Assembly: GCA_019648995.1 (NCBI GenBank)
Contig: BLXT01002187.1
Span: 722,375 to 744,268 of the forward strand
Source of the DNA: Plakobranchus ocellatus
Taxonomy: Eukaryota; Mollusca; Gastropoda; Plakobranchidae
DNA length: 21,894 bases
Reading direction: 5' to 3'
Shown here one piece after another: positions 10,151 to 18,520 of this stretch. How positions within the stretch are numbered: position 1 is the first letter of the stretch; every line of letters begins with the position of its first letter. The translations under genes were made by a program, and so were the position numbers. The notes beneath the pieces are model-generated. The model did not search any database. It had not been told where the DNA came from and saw only the letters and a program-made list of their open reading frames with translations.

Positions 10151-12695
10151 ATAAAGGTAGGGCTTTCGATGCGAGTCCACCTGCCCCATGACATAACCTA
10201 GGCAGGATTCCAAATCCCTGCTCTTTACCATGATACTTCTCAGACATTATTTCAAATAATGATGTCCGAAATATGGAGAAATTCTTTCAAAATCATCAGC
10301 ACTATATGCTGAAAAATAGGGCTAATCTTGACCCTCAAAAGTTGCAAGATACACCTTTTAAAAAAAAAAAAGTTAGGGCTTTCAATGAGAGCCGATTTTC
10401 ACCTTCTGGGCTTGTGGCAGAGTTTCGAATCCACATAATGAAAACTTTTCAAAATCGAGATGAAAATACAATAATTATACATGGTTTACAAAGAGAAAAC
10501 TTGTATCAAAAGCAAAATTTATGAAAATATCACAACCAATGGTATGCACTGTTCATTGATTTCTGTGACTTGAAATGGATATTCATATTTCTGTATAGCT
10601 TTTCTGTGCTATTCTTCAAATTTAAAGAAAAAGTGCTGAAAATATTTGCATAACGAGTGCTGAAAATTGTGAATGGAATGAAATTAAAGATTGGTTCGCA
10701 AATTGTTTACAATGAGATGTTATCATACACAATAAAGCCTGCTTCGTGTCCATTTAATTGCTGCCGTTTGCATTGCCAATGTGTGTGCTTAAATACAATA
10801 TACACAAATCAATAAGTTATACTGCTCAAAGTGTGCGTAAACAATTATTTCAGTTACGCAAGAAAAAAATGAATCCAATATGCATTCTTTAAGATTGGCA
10901 AAAGGACACATAAAGTTGCTTTATATAAGCTTGGATTAATATTGCTACATGGTTATATTTACAGTATCAAAAGACCACCATGCTAGGTAACTGGCTACAT
11001 TTTCAAGCTAACAATCATCGAGATCATTTGTAATTCATGGCACATCAAAGTAAGTAGCATTTTAGGCCGAAATCTAAGCAAGAACATCAGAAATTGACGG
11101 AACAATCATGAAATTGGCTGTACAAAATGAAACAAGGTATATAATGCGGAATAAAATGCCCTTGACTGAGCATTGAAACCGCTTCTCATTTATGCAATTT
11201 GCCCTGAAAACGTGGCGGAAAAAGTATCGAAAATTTTAAAGCTATAATTAGTGTAGCTTATCTAAAGGCATAATTCAATATGCCTGCTCAAATTGTGCGT
11301 GAAAATTATTACAATTACGCAAGAACAAAAAAATGAATCCAAAATTATTCTTTTAAGACTTTCTTGCATCATGTGAGTGTAAGCATAGTTTTAGGAGAGT
11401 CGTATATCATTGTAATAGGGCAGGGATTACATTGAAAGCCCATCTCTACCATAAAATGGTTTAGGCAAGGTCTGCCTCCCAGACGTACCTGAAATTTAAA
11501 GAAATGCTCGGCGAAAATGGCACGGTGGGTGATAACATGATCGGAATGAGGGATAAATGTACAAATATCGCGCATGCAAAGACTCTTCACATGAATGGTT
11601 TAATTGCTGCAGAACGTAGCCTCAGGTTTGTGTCAGATAAGCATGTCATTCTGCACTTCGCGCATTTATTGAAATGTTCATTTAGAAAATGTGTCAGAAA
11701 GAATGATGCACAAGGGAAATATCTTTGGTTGGTTTCTCAAAAATACTGGATGCTTCTCGCGCCGTGGAGTATTTTTTCTTAAAAGCAATGAATATAGTAA
11801 CATTTGGGGTCAATGAACCCCGTAACTGGTCGATCAGTGTTTGTTTTGGTACATTTTTATGGGTTGTTGCAAAGAATTTGATGGTTGGCAAATGTAATAC
11901 AACTTATCAAGTAATTTATGTAACTTTTTATTTAATTCTTGATATCATTTCATTTTTATGCACATGGAAGACAAAACGCACATAATGTGGATATTGGTGC
12001 AAAAATTGAGGAAGTACAGGCATCTGTCTAAAAGTTAACTTTGGAGTTGCTCTTAAAAAGCTCAGATGTATTGTCGGTGCAACAGTTATGCCAAAAGGCA
12101 TGAAAAAGCAGTTATGCTAGGAAAGCAGCTGCATCAATAAAACAAGTAAAATTTAAACAAAAATATTTGAAACCTCGACAGCTGTCGAAGATTCCTGGCT
12201 CATGAAAGGGCGTGGCTCGAAATGCAAGAATATTATATTCGGGATCACTTAAATGTCTGCACAATAATGAAATAGATTGCACCGAAATGAAAATGGGGAA
12301 AAATCGAAGAAAAAAAATAGGAGTACGATTTTATTCTCCAGTGACAATGAAATGGTGACCTATTCATACAAGTGATAATGAAAATTTAACCAAAGCTGTG
12401 ACACTTGAGGGTGAAAAGTCTCAGAGCTTTTTCTAAGCTTATTTAAAGCTTAACAAGTCAATACGCTTACCTAAGTAAGCCATTGTGTTGTGTCTACTTT
12501 CGCTCCAAGTCAGTATGAGCTGTTGATTCAAAATAATCATGCACATTAATACGTCACCGAGCGCATCTAGGCCCTTAGATAATTATTTTGCACCATTTAG
12601 ATTATCAATACATTTTATGAGAACTCGTGCATTCGAAATTGACATTTCAAATATGTCAAAGCTTGATGTCATAGTCATTCGCCACTGTACTTTAA
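10151..12695. repeat. array unit 3
   Basis: About 2.55 kb. Modules lie at about 10156-10222, 10374-10436 and 11417-11480. Compared with unit 2 it has lost roughly 440 bases at 11270-11285, where the TAAAGGCATAAT block joins directly to the CTGCTCAAATTGTGCG block. About 25 bases are also gone near 10745 (the GCACAGTGCCACATCTGG stretch). The GATCGGAATG block is near 11540, the palindrome at 12169-12194 and the GAGCGCATCTAGG anchor at 12559. Short frames such as 11504-11782 recur only as shifted or broken versions in the other units. Confidence 0.8.
12169..12194. repeat. conserved 26-base inverted repeat, copy 3
   Basis: The perfect 14-base core TCGACAGCTGTCGA is at 12175-12188; the outer arms are slightly degraded (GAAAC/GATTC). 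Confidence 0.88.
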
Positions 12696-13541
12696 AGGAA
12701 GGGCTTTCGATGCGAGTCCACCTCCACCATGACATGACCCAGGCAGGATCCCAAATCCCTGCTCTTTACCATGATACCTCTCAGACATAATTTCAAATAA
12801 TGATGTCCGTATTATGGAGAAATTCTTTCAAAATCGAGAGCACAATATGCTGGAAAATGGGACCAATCTTGACCCACAAAAGATACGTTTTAAAACATAC
12901 CTTTTCAAATAAAAGGGTTAGGGCTTTCAATGAGAGCCGATTTTCATCTTCTGGGATTTTGGCATGATTTCAGATCCACATAAACAAAACGCTTCCAAAT
13001 CGAGATGCAAATACTATAATTATACATTTTTACAAAGAGAAAACTTGTACAAATGCAAAATTTATGAAACTATCACAACCAGTAACATGAACTGTTTATT
13101 AATTTCTGTGACTTGAAATGGATATTCATATTTCTGTGTAGCTTTTCTGTGCTGTACTTCAAGTTCAAAAGAAAAAGTACTGAAAATATTTGTATAAAGA
13201 CTGTGGAAAATTGTGGTTGGAATTAAATAAAAATTGGTTCGCAAATTTTTCACAGTGCAAAATATGCAAGAAAATAAAATAAGCACCCGTGATGTGTACA
13301 GTGTCGGATCTGGTATTAGAACATTCTTTAATTGGTTCTATTTGCAACATGATGTGCCAAAATATTTATACAAATAAAATGAGTTACACTGCTCAAATAG
13401 TGGGGAAAACTATTTCAATTACGATAGAACAAAGAATCAATCCCAAATGCATCGTTCAAGATCTTCAAAAGGCCATTTTTTTTTTTAAATACAGCTTTAC
13501 TTGATTTATACTTCTACATAGCTAAATACACACACAATAAG

Positions 13542-13610
13542 TAAAGTATTCCAAATATTATGCAAATACAGGATCTTGACCTAAATTGTCTGAACACAGT
13601 AAATACAGCC
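13542..13610. repeat. ~65-base duplicate of 13931-13989 sequence
   Basis: TAAAGTATTCCAAATATTATGCAAATACAGGATCTTGAC...TAAATACAG-type sequence here is repeated at 13931-13989 with about 80% identity by eye. The second copy is in the position expected from the other units (after the GATCGGAATG block). The first therefore looks like a displaced local duplicate upstream of the module. Confidence 0.6.
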
Positions 13611-13629
13611 AATCTCCGCCGTAGTATGG

Positions 13630-13786
13630 GGGGCTTCGGTGGCACAGTGGCTAGCGATTCGCCCTGATATATGCAGGGACCCTTCTGTTGCGGGTTTGAG
13701 TCACGTCACCGGCGCCTGGGCTTGACGGAGGGCCTGAAAGCCTGAGATCATCTTGTTGTAGACTGGTTTTATACAAAAACCAAAAT
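13630..13786 (+). mobile_element. tRNA-derived SINE
   Basis: The head is tRNA-like. The A box TGGCACAGTGG is at 13640-13650. An intact anticodon-type arm, CCCTG-ATATATG-CAGGG, is at 13662-13678. The B box GGTTTGAGTC is at 13693-13702. A non-tRNA tail (GGCGCCTGGGCTTGACGGAGG...CCTGAGATCATC) follows, then an A-rich end. Flanks read GCCGTAGTATGG (13618-13629) and GCCATATATGG (13787-13797), which is a probable target-site duplication. The flanks rejoin into an array hairpin module, so the element inserted after unit 4 had formed. Such elements are transcribed by RNA polymerase III and moved by LINE machinery. No LINE is present here. Confidence 0.8.
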
Positions 13787-14065
13787 GCCATATATGGCTT
13801 AGACAGGGTATCTTATCTCTGCTTTTTAACATTGTGCCTCCTAGATGTACCTAAAATTAAGAAAATTTATCTACGAAGATGGCACTTGGGGTGATCATAT
13901 GATCAGAATGACAGGTTAATGGGCGCAAAATAAAGTATTTCCAATATTGAGCAGACAGAATCTTGACATAAATGGTTTAAATACAGCAGACCTTGGCCTA
14001 AGGTTTATGCATTGCATGTGTATTTCATTCTGCACTTCCCTATGATGTTGAAATGGTTGCATCAA

Positions 14066-15051
14066 GACAAATGTCTCATCTTCATAACTTACATAGACGT
14101 ATGAAATGACAAATTTCACCAATGTAAAAATTTGGTTAATCAACGGCATGATATTTTTGATATATGGTAGCAGATTCATTAAAAAAAAATATTTTTAAAA
14201 ATTTAATGCTTGAAGTAAGACTGTAACCTGAAAAAAATTATCATTATCGTCAAAAGTATACGAGTCCAAACACTTTATTCTATTTTAATATTGTTAGGTT
14301 ATCTAAAATCACAACCAGCGAAAATTGAACGGACGCAGTAAGATTTTTTTTATCCTAAAATGAAGTGAAACAAGTACAAAAATTGTTCATGTAATTCTTA
14401 AGCTCATCTACATAAATTATAAGGTGAGAAAATTCACATCTTAGTATTGAAAATTAATCGCCAACAATTTCAAATTATCATAAGTCAATTGTTTTCTTTT
14501 TTTATAAACATAATGGACAAAACGCAAAGTAGAAATAATAGGAAATGCACACACAAAGTAACCAACTCATAAAGTAAATTTAGTTCATTGAGTCACAATA
14601 CTATGAAGTTCTCATCTTACTGAAAATTGTAAAGTTCGATAAGTTTTAGAAAGCGTTCATTTTACAGTAGCCCGGCTGTTTGTTGGTATTATTATGGAAT
14701 GTTAGTGTAGGTTTTCGAAAAGATGTTGGGCTAGTCATTTATAAGATTTAAGATTTTATATTAATGGCTTTTGGAATCTTAACATTTGGCGTTTGGAATC
14801 GGTAATTAAATACATGTTGTTGACTAAGGTCTAAGATTTGGCGTAAGGGATTTTTAGCTCTTATATAAGTTTTCGTAGTTTGTTCTGAACGCTCTTTGGC
14901 TCGATATTAAGTTTAACTGATGAAGCATTGGCTCGTCCATTCGTTGTATTTGCTAGAATTTCCTTTTTTAGAAGTCTTTACCTGCCGCCTTACTGTTCAT
15001 TGAAGTTATTCTTCTTTTCTTGCTTGCTTGTTACGTTTCATTGACCCCCAG
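14066..15051. other. unique AT-rich stretch, no gene seen
   Basis: No repeat shared with the array and no splice-bounded frame that convinces. The last 60 bases (14990-15051) form a long pyrimidine-rich tract ending in CCCCAG, which reads as the 3' end of an intron before the exon candidate at 15052. Confidence 0.5.
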
Positions 15052-15116
15052 GAACATTCAAACTGGTTTATTTGTTGTCAAAATATGATACATCCTCAAA
15101 AACTACTTGGCGAAAA
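15052..15116 (+). CDS. candidate exon a of unrecognised membrane-protein gene
   Basis: A strong polypyrimidine tract ends in CCCCAG at 15051, and the frame GAA CAT TCA... is open for 21 codons plus two bases to a GTAACT donor (15117). The peptide (EHSNWFICCQ...) is unrecognised. It ends in phase 2, which fits the next exon if that starts at 15195. The implied intron is only 78 bases, short but possible for an animal. This is the leftmost exon I can support; the start codon would lie upstream or this exon could be non-coding. Confidence 0.3.
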
Positions 15117-15194
15117 GTAACTATAGCTATGTTTTAATGCGAAGGAAAAGTTGATTGGTCTTTTAAATAGTATTTCTCAGTCACTTTTTCAGAG

Positions 15195-15265
15195 ATCTAT
15201 GGTGAAGATGACTTGTAGACAAATGCAGTCAAGCCAAGGCAACGACTTGGGTCGAGGTCTAGAAG
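15195..15265 (+). CDS. candidate exon b of the same gene
   Basis: The acceptor is TTTTTCAGAG (AG at 15193-15194; an alternative AG two bases earlier gives phase 0), and the donor is GAAG|GTGATT at 15266. Only one frame is open, reading SMVKMTCRQMQSSQGNDLGR and on to GLE. It leaves phase 1, which matches exon c only if the inner acceptor at 15818-15819 is used. If exon a is not real, the ATG at 15199 could be the start, making this the first coding exon. No domain recognised. Confidence 0.38.
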
Positions 15266-15819
15266 GTGATTTTTTTTTTCAAATTTAAAAATACTAAATT
15301 GATTTTTTTTCTAATATAAATGCTAATTTGTACGTAAAGACTATTGATAAATATTGGATGTTGGCACGTCACTTTTTCTGCAGCTTTTTAGATCACTAGA
15401 ATTTATTTGTTTGTCATAAGTAAAAAAAAGTATACAAATACCGCAGTCCCAGAAATATATAAATAATTTAAGGATCCAGAAGATGCAATGGTGGTTAATT
15501 TGAATATATAATTTTTCCTTAAACATCGTGTATAGAAACATTTTCGTGAAGGTACCAATGAGCTTTAGTTAAAGTGACAACTTAAGGGAAGTATTAGAAC
15601 TGTTGTCCCCACCCTATTACTACCGATTGTTATTCCATTATCTCAAGTTCCTCTAGAACTCTAATGCTTGAACTCACGCTCTTGACCATGCTTCAGACTT
15701 TATGTACTCTATTTGCTTAAATTCGCAAATAATCAACTTTAAGGTATTTTAATCATAACCTTCGCTGTGAATCATTTTTGCATTTACTAGGATAATATCT
15801 TTGCCCTTCATGTTTGGAG

Positions 15820-15898
15820 ATGGGGAAATAACCATGGACAACCTTACACTCAAAGGCGGGGGCGAGATGTCAGGCATCAGTCTGTCTCATGAATTTAA
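15820..15898 (+). CDS. candidate exon c of the same gene
   Basis: The exon ends at a perfect GTAAGT donor (15899-15904). The single open frame reads GEITMDNLTLKGGGEMSGIS and continues LSHEF. Two acceptors are possible. CATTTACTAG (exon from 15791) adds ten codons (IISLPFMFGD) but needs a phase-2 upstream exon. TTTGGAG (exon from 15820) is weaker but takes the phase-1 end of exon b. GC content and codon use are clearly higher than in the flanking introns. The alternating polar/hydrophobic pattern suggests beta strands. The phase-2 end joins exon d as Lys-Thr. Confidence 0.5.
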
Positions 15899-16198
15899 GT
15901 AAGTGTGGTGCTATCAACTTTTCCTACTTTTCTTTTTTTTTTTAGGTTTTTTGTTTGGTGTAAGTAGGCACGTTTGGAAGAGAATTTCCCCTGAGTAATA
16001 TTGAATTACACTTATTTATTCAATGTTGTACAAAGCGGTTAAGTTCAAACTATGTTCATAGAGCATAAAGAATTTAAAGTTAGCTGGTACGTTCTTGAGC
16101 AACAGCATAGTCGTTATATTACTATTTGTACCAATATTTTTATTACGTTATAGGACTTTTATACAATACCAATATTGTTGTACATTGTTTTACCACAG

Positions 16199-16268
16199 GA
16201 CGATGATTGCCTTTCCTGACAGTAGCAACAGTAGCAGCGCGCCACAGAGGGCAATCCCAATATCTACG
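16199..16268 (+). CDS. candidate exon d of the same gene
   Basis: The acceptor TTTTACCACAG is at 16188-16198 and the donor ACG|GTATGG at 16269. Of the three frames, only the one that accepts the phase-2 end of exon c is open across the exon: TMIAFPDSSNSSSAPQRAIP then IST. The Ser/Asn/Pro-rich composition resembles a linker or juxtamembrane stalk, with NSSS a possible N-glycosylation site. It leaves phase 0, which matches exon e. Confidence 0.5.
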
Positions 16269-16495
16269 GTATGGAATGTCCAAATTGACTCCTTTTTAAG
16301 ATGTATGTTATACTGCTGTTAGTATAAAAGTTAGCTATGAAATACATCAAAAAGCCATTATATTTGACATGAGTATTCAAATTCAGATATTGTCATCAGG
16401 AAAGGTGTTGAAAACTTTGACATTGGCATCGTAGGTAATCGCTGCAGTGCTTTTGATGCATACATAATGAATAATCGCAGTTGTTACATTTCAGA

Positions 16496-16857
16496 GGATA
16501 ATTTATCTACACCACCTTAATGGTATAATACAAGCTTTCAGCCACATTCAATAGAAATTTTTTTGTAAAATGCATAGATTCCAAATGTTTTTGCTCAGAC
16601 TATATTTTTTCTTCCTTTATTAGTTGCATATTGGCTTTTGCTAGTGAGGGATGTGGGCAAGAGCGGATTTGAGCGGATAATTTATCAACACCACCTTAAT
16701 GGTATAATACAAGCTTTCAGCCACATTCAATAGAAATTTTTTTTTGTGAAATGCATAGATTCCAAATGTTTTTACTCAGACTATATTTTTTCTTCCTTTA
16801 TTAGTTGCATATTGGCTTTTCCTAGTGAGGGATGTGGGCAAGAGCGGATTTGAGCGG
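16496..16857. repeat. ~180-bp tandem duplication over an exon boundary
   Basis: Two head-to-tail copies, 16496-16674 and 16675-16857, differ at only about half a dozen positions, including a two-base difference in a T run. Each copy contains intron sequence, a polypyrimidine tract and acceptor CTCAG, and the first 78 bases of exon e. Only the right copy continues into the rest of the exon and its donor. The near identity suggests a young event, or a collapsed or over-split assembly region. Confidence 0.92.
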
Positions 16858-16917
16858 CTCCACACAGCAAGTCCAGAGACGGGCAGCAGCAACAATAATT
16901 GGCTCGTCACTCGCAAG
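16780..16917 (+). CDS. candidate exon e, hydrophobic (transmembrane) segment
   Basis: The acceptor GTTTTTACTCAG ends at 16779. The frame is open for exactly 46 codons to donor AAG|GTGTAT (16918), phase 0 at both ends and matching exon d. It begins with a 16-residue hydrophobic stretch, TIFFLPLLVAYWLFLV, followed by RDVGKSGFERLH and a Ser/Asn-rich tail ending WLVTRK. This reads as a single membrane helix with a positively charged inner flank. Family not recognised. The first half of the exon is duplicated upstream (16599-16676). Without splicing, the frame runs on 14 codons to a TGA at 16960, an alternative C terminus. Confidence 0.52.
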
Positions 16918-16964
16918 GTGTATTTTTATGTCATCATTCAAAGCTGCAATGGTTTTCTACCTCT

Positions 16965-17057
16965 ATGAGCCTTGCAGACATTGTCACGCATGGGACTAAA
17001 GATATAGACGGACTCAGTGTGGAACAAGAATCTGTTAAAAAAAACCTGGTGCTCTAG
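16965..17057 (+). CDS. coding-like frame after exon e, phase unresolved
   Basis: Thirty codons from ATG 16965 (MSLADIVTHGTKDIDGLSVE...) end in TAG at 17055-17057, directly against a GTAGGT donor-like site. It is the only open frame here, with protein-like composition and better base balance than the flanks. It is offset by two from exon e. A 26-base intron (16918-16943) would fit the phase but is too short for normal splicing. A single missing base in the T run near 16922-16926 would make exon e run straight into it. So it may be the C-terminal continuation of the gene broken by an indel or sequence error, an alternative exon, or decay. Confidence 0.35.
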   Translation: MSLADIVTHGTKDIDGLSVEQESVKKNLVL

Positions 17058-17185
17058 GTAGGTTGGCATGCTAAACTTAGTATCACGTTTGATTTTTTAA
17101 ACGAAGGGTTATAATATGAAAAATGGTATTATTTGCAATTTTTTAGAAGCCGAGGAAGAATAGAGACTGATTTTTTTTCCCTCAC

Positions 17186-17275
17186 AGCTAGTCCTCGAAT
17201 CTGCAGGAACATTTGTATTGCAGGTTCCAGCCCACCACAGACACCTGGGCCACCTTGGGCTTATAATCCTGAGAT
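17186..17275 (+). mobile_element. old SINE-related copy 1
   Basis: CTGCAGGAACATTTGTATTGCAGGTTCCAGCCCACC...ACACCTGGGCC...CCTGAGATCA lines up with 13672-13750 of the intact SINE, including the B box (GGTTCCAGCC) and the tail words CCTGGGC and CCTGAGATCA. The A-box end is missing or unrecognisable. An apparent splice-bounded frame over the same bases is better explained by this homology. Confidence 0.6.
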
Positions 17276-17439
17276 CACGTGCAATTTGTTTTCATTATTC
17301 ACAGATTAATTTTGCTTTCAACTCATTTTAATTGTTTTTTAAAAGATTTTTTTCATGAAACTTCAAATATAAATTAAAAAAAACCCAATTTACGAGCGCC
17401 ACTATTAGCTGACCAATTATGAAAAATTGTTAATGCTTT

Positions 17440-17510
17440 TTGCTTTTGGCTACCCACCACCTACACAGTGGCCTCAAAAGGGCCTGAAAGTCTTATGTCA
17501 AAGAGTAGAT
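17440..17510 (+). mobile_element. old SINE-related fragment 2
   Basis: CCCACCACCTACACAGTGGCCTCAAAAGGGCCTGAAAGTCTTATGTCA resembles the SINE tail; GGGCCTGAAAG (11 bases) is identical to 13731-13741. No tRNA-like head is visible upstream. Confidence 0.5.
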
Positions 17511-17589
17511 ATTAGCAAAGTGCAAAATGTAAACATATACTTGCTCAAGTAAAAGAAAAACTGCGCCACTTGTTTTATAAATACTGGGG

Positions 17590-17680
17590 AACTCGCCCAT
17601 CAGCTATTGCACTTACAATATCTGGATTCATGCCCAACACTGACATCTGGCCCAACGGGGGCCAAAATGTTGAACATATA
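17590..17680 (+). mobile_element. old SINE-related copy 3
   Basis: AACTCGCCCATCAGCTATTGCACTT...GGATTCATGCCCAACACTGACATCTGGCCC...GGGGGCC parallels the SINE anticodon-arm region, B box and tail, heavily diverged. 17690-18500 beyond it holds no gene that I can support. Confidence 0.42.
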
Positions 17681-18520
17681 GTGGTGATGGACTTCGTAGC
17701 CTAAATCAAATGACCCTTCACTGAATGGTTATCTCAAAAGTAATGGGATTGTAACCACTCCTTTCCACCAGTTACCTTTGGCCATTGGTGGCAGAACTGC
17801 TAAAACTCGGCATCTGGTAGAAATTTGCGTCGGAACAATTAAACATTTAATATCAATGATTACAAATAGATATTAGGCTCTGTTTGTTCTCATGAGAACA
17901 CTTAGTTAATGACACTGCACTTTTTCCTTTCTGTTCTATATTTTTCTTATTCCGGAGCTTATCCGGGTTGTTTCTGGACCTAGTAGGCATATACATACTA
18001 TATAGGATAAAGACAAAGATGTAAACGCTTGTAATATAATTAATCTGCTTGTTTGCCTGCTTTAAAAGCACTTGTAAAATGGAATCCAAATATAATTTAT
18101 TGTACATTTTTCTTGTGAAGGAGGTGTAGGCAAAAGCACAGTACCAAAATTTTTTTACTGATTTGTGAATTTGCTAAGAAATTACTTAAATTCAATAAGC
18201 CTGCCTAATGTCTTTAAAACAATTTGCCACAAACATAATAAAATTGCACTTTCCTTCAAATCAAAAAAGAGTAGGGGCAGCATTTGAATAACACGTTTCA
18301 AACAAAGAAAAAAAAGTTTATTGTAGAGATGGAAATTCCTTGATCAAAATTTGGATAATGTATTGTTTAAATACCTGGCTAACTTGTTGAAAAGTTTCAG
18401 CAAGCTGTTACAGAAAATGGCCATAAATACTTAAGGATTTTTAGATCAGCTGTTAGTTTTGAAAAAATCTTTTTAAAAAAGATGACTTGTACTGTTCGTT
18501 CTCGAGTTCTAGATCTGAGT

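Larger units (their letters stand above)
2181..14065. repeat. irregular tandem array of ~2.4-2.95 kb units
   Basis: The same ordered blocks recur along about 12 kb. The anchor GAGCGCATCTAGG is at 2191 (degenerate context), 7063, 10007 and 12559. The anchor GCGAGTCCA-type is at 4781, 7206 (one change), 10171 and 12712. The block containing GATCGGAATG is near 6090, 9041 and 11540, with a diverged form near 13903. Unit lengths differ through internal duplications and deletions. Orientation is the same throughout. No unit carries a long ORF; the recurring short frames differ between units in length and stops. I see no transposase, reverse transcriptase or terminal repeat, so whether this is a satellite, an amplified locus or a non-autonomous element array is open. 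Confidence 0.85.
12696..14065. repeat. partial array unit 4 with SINE insertion
   Basis: The unit starts with modules at about 12698-12765 and 12917-12980, continues through the TGACTTGAAATGG block (13110) and a diverged CACTGCTCAAATAGTG block (13387), and then reaches a third module that is split by the SINE at 13630-13786. The GATCAGAATG block (13903) and TTCATTCTGCACTTC (14023) are the last homology seen before the sequence becomes unique. Divergence from units 1-3 rises toward the right end, as expected of an array edge. Confidence 0.72.

Noticed and set aside
11504-11782. 92-codon plus-strand frame in unit 3
   Set aside because: The corresponding DNA in units 1 and 2 has frameshifts and stops, so this is a chance opening in a repeat.
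13630-13715. Functional tRNA gene
   Set aside because: The A box, anticodon arm and B box are present, but the T arm does not pair well, no matching acceptor stem is visible, and a SINE tail follows.
2191-14065. CRISPR array
   Set aside because: The repeats are kilobase-scale with degenerate modules in eukaryote-like DNA; there are no short identical repeats with regular unique spacers.
14342-14424. Frame ending at an AAG|GTGAGA donor-like site
   Set aside because: There is no credible acceptor (a TGA lies directly upstream) and the composition is that of AT-rich non-coding DNA.
17188-17276. Exon-like frame behind a strong TTTTCCCTCACAG acceptor (contains SSPPQTPGPPWAYNPEIT)
   Set aside because: The same bases align with the SINE head and tail at 13672-13750, which explains the GC-rich, Pro-rich reading.
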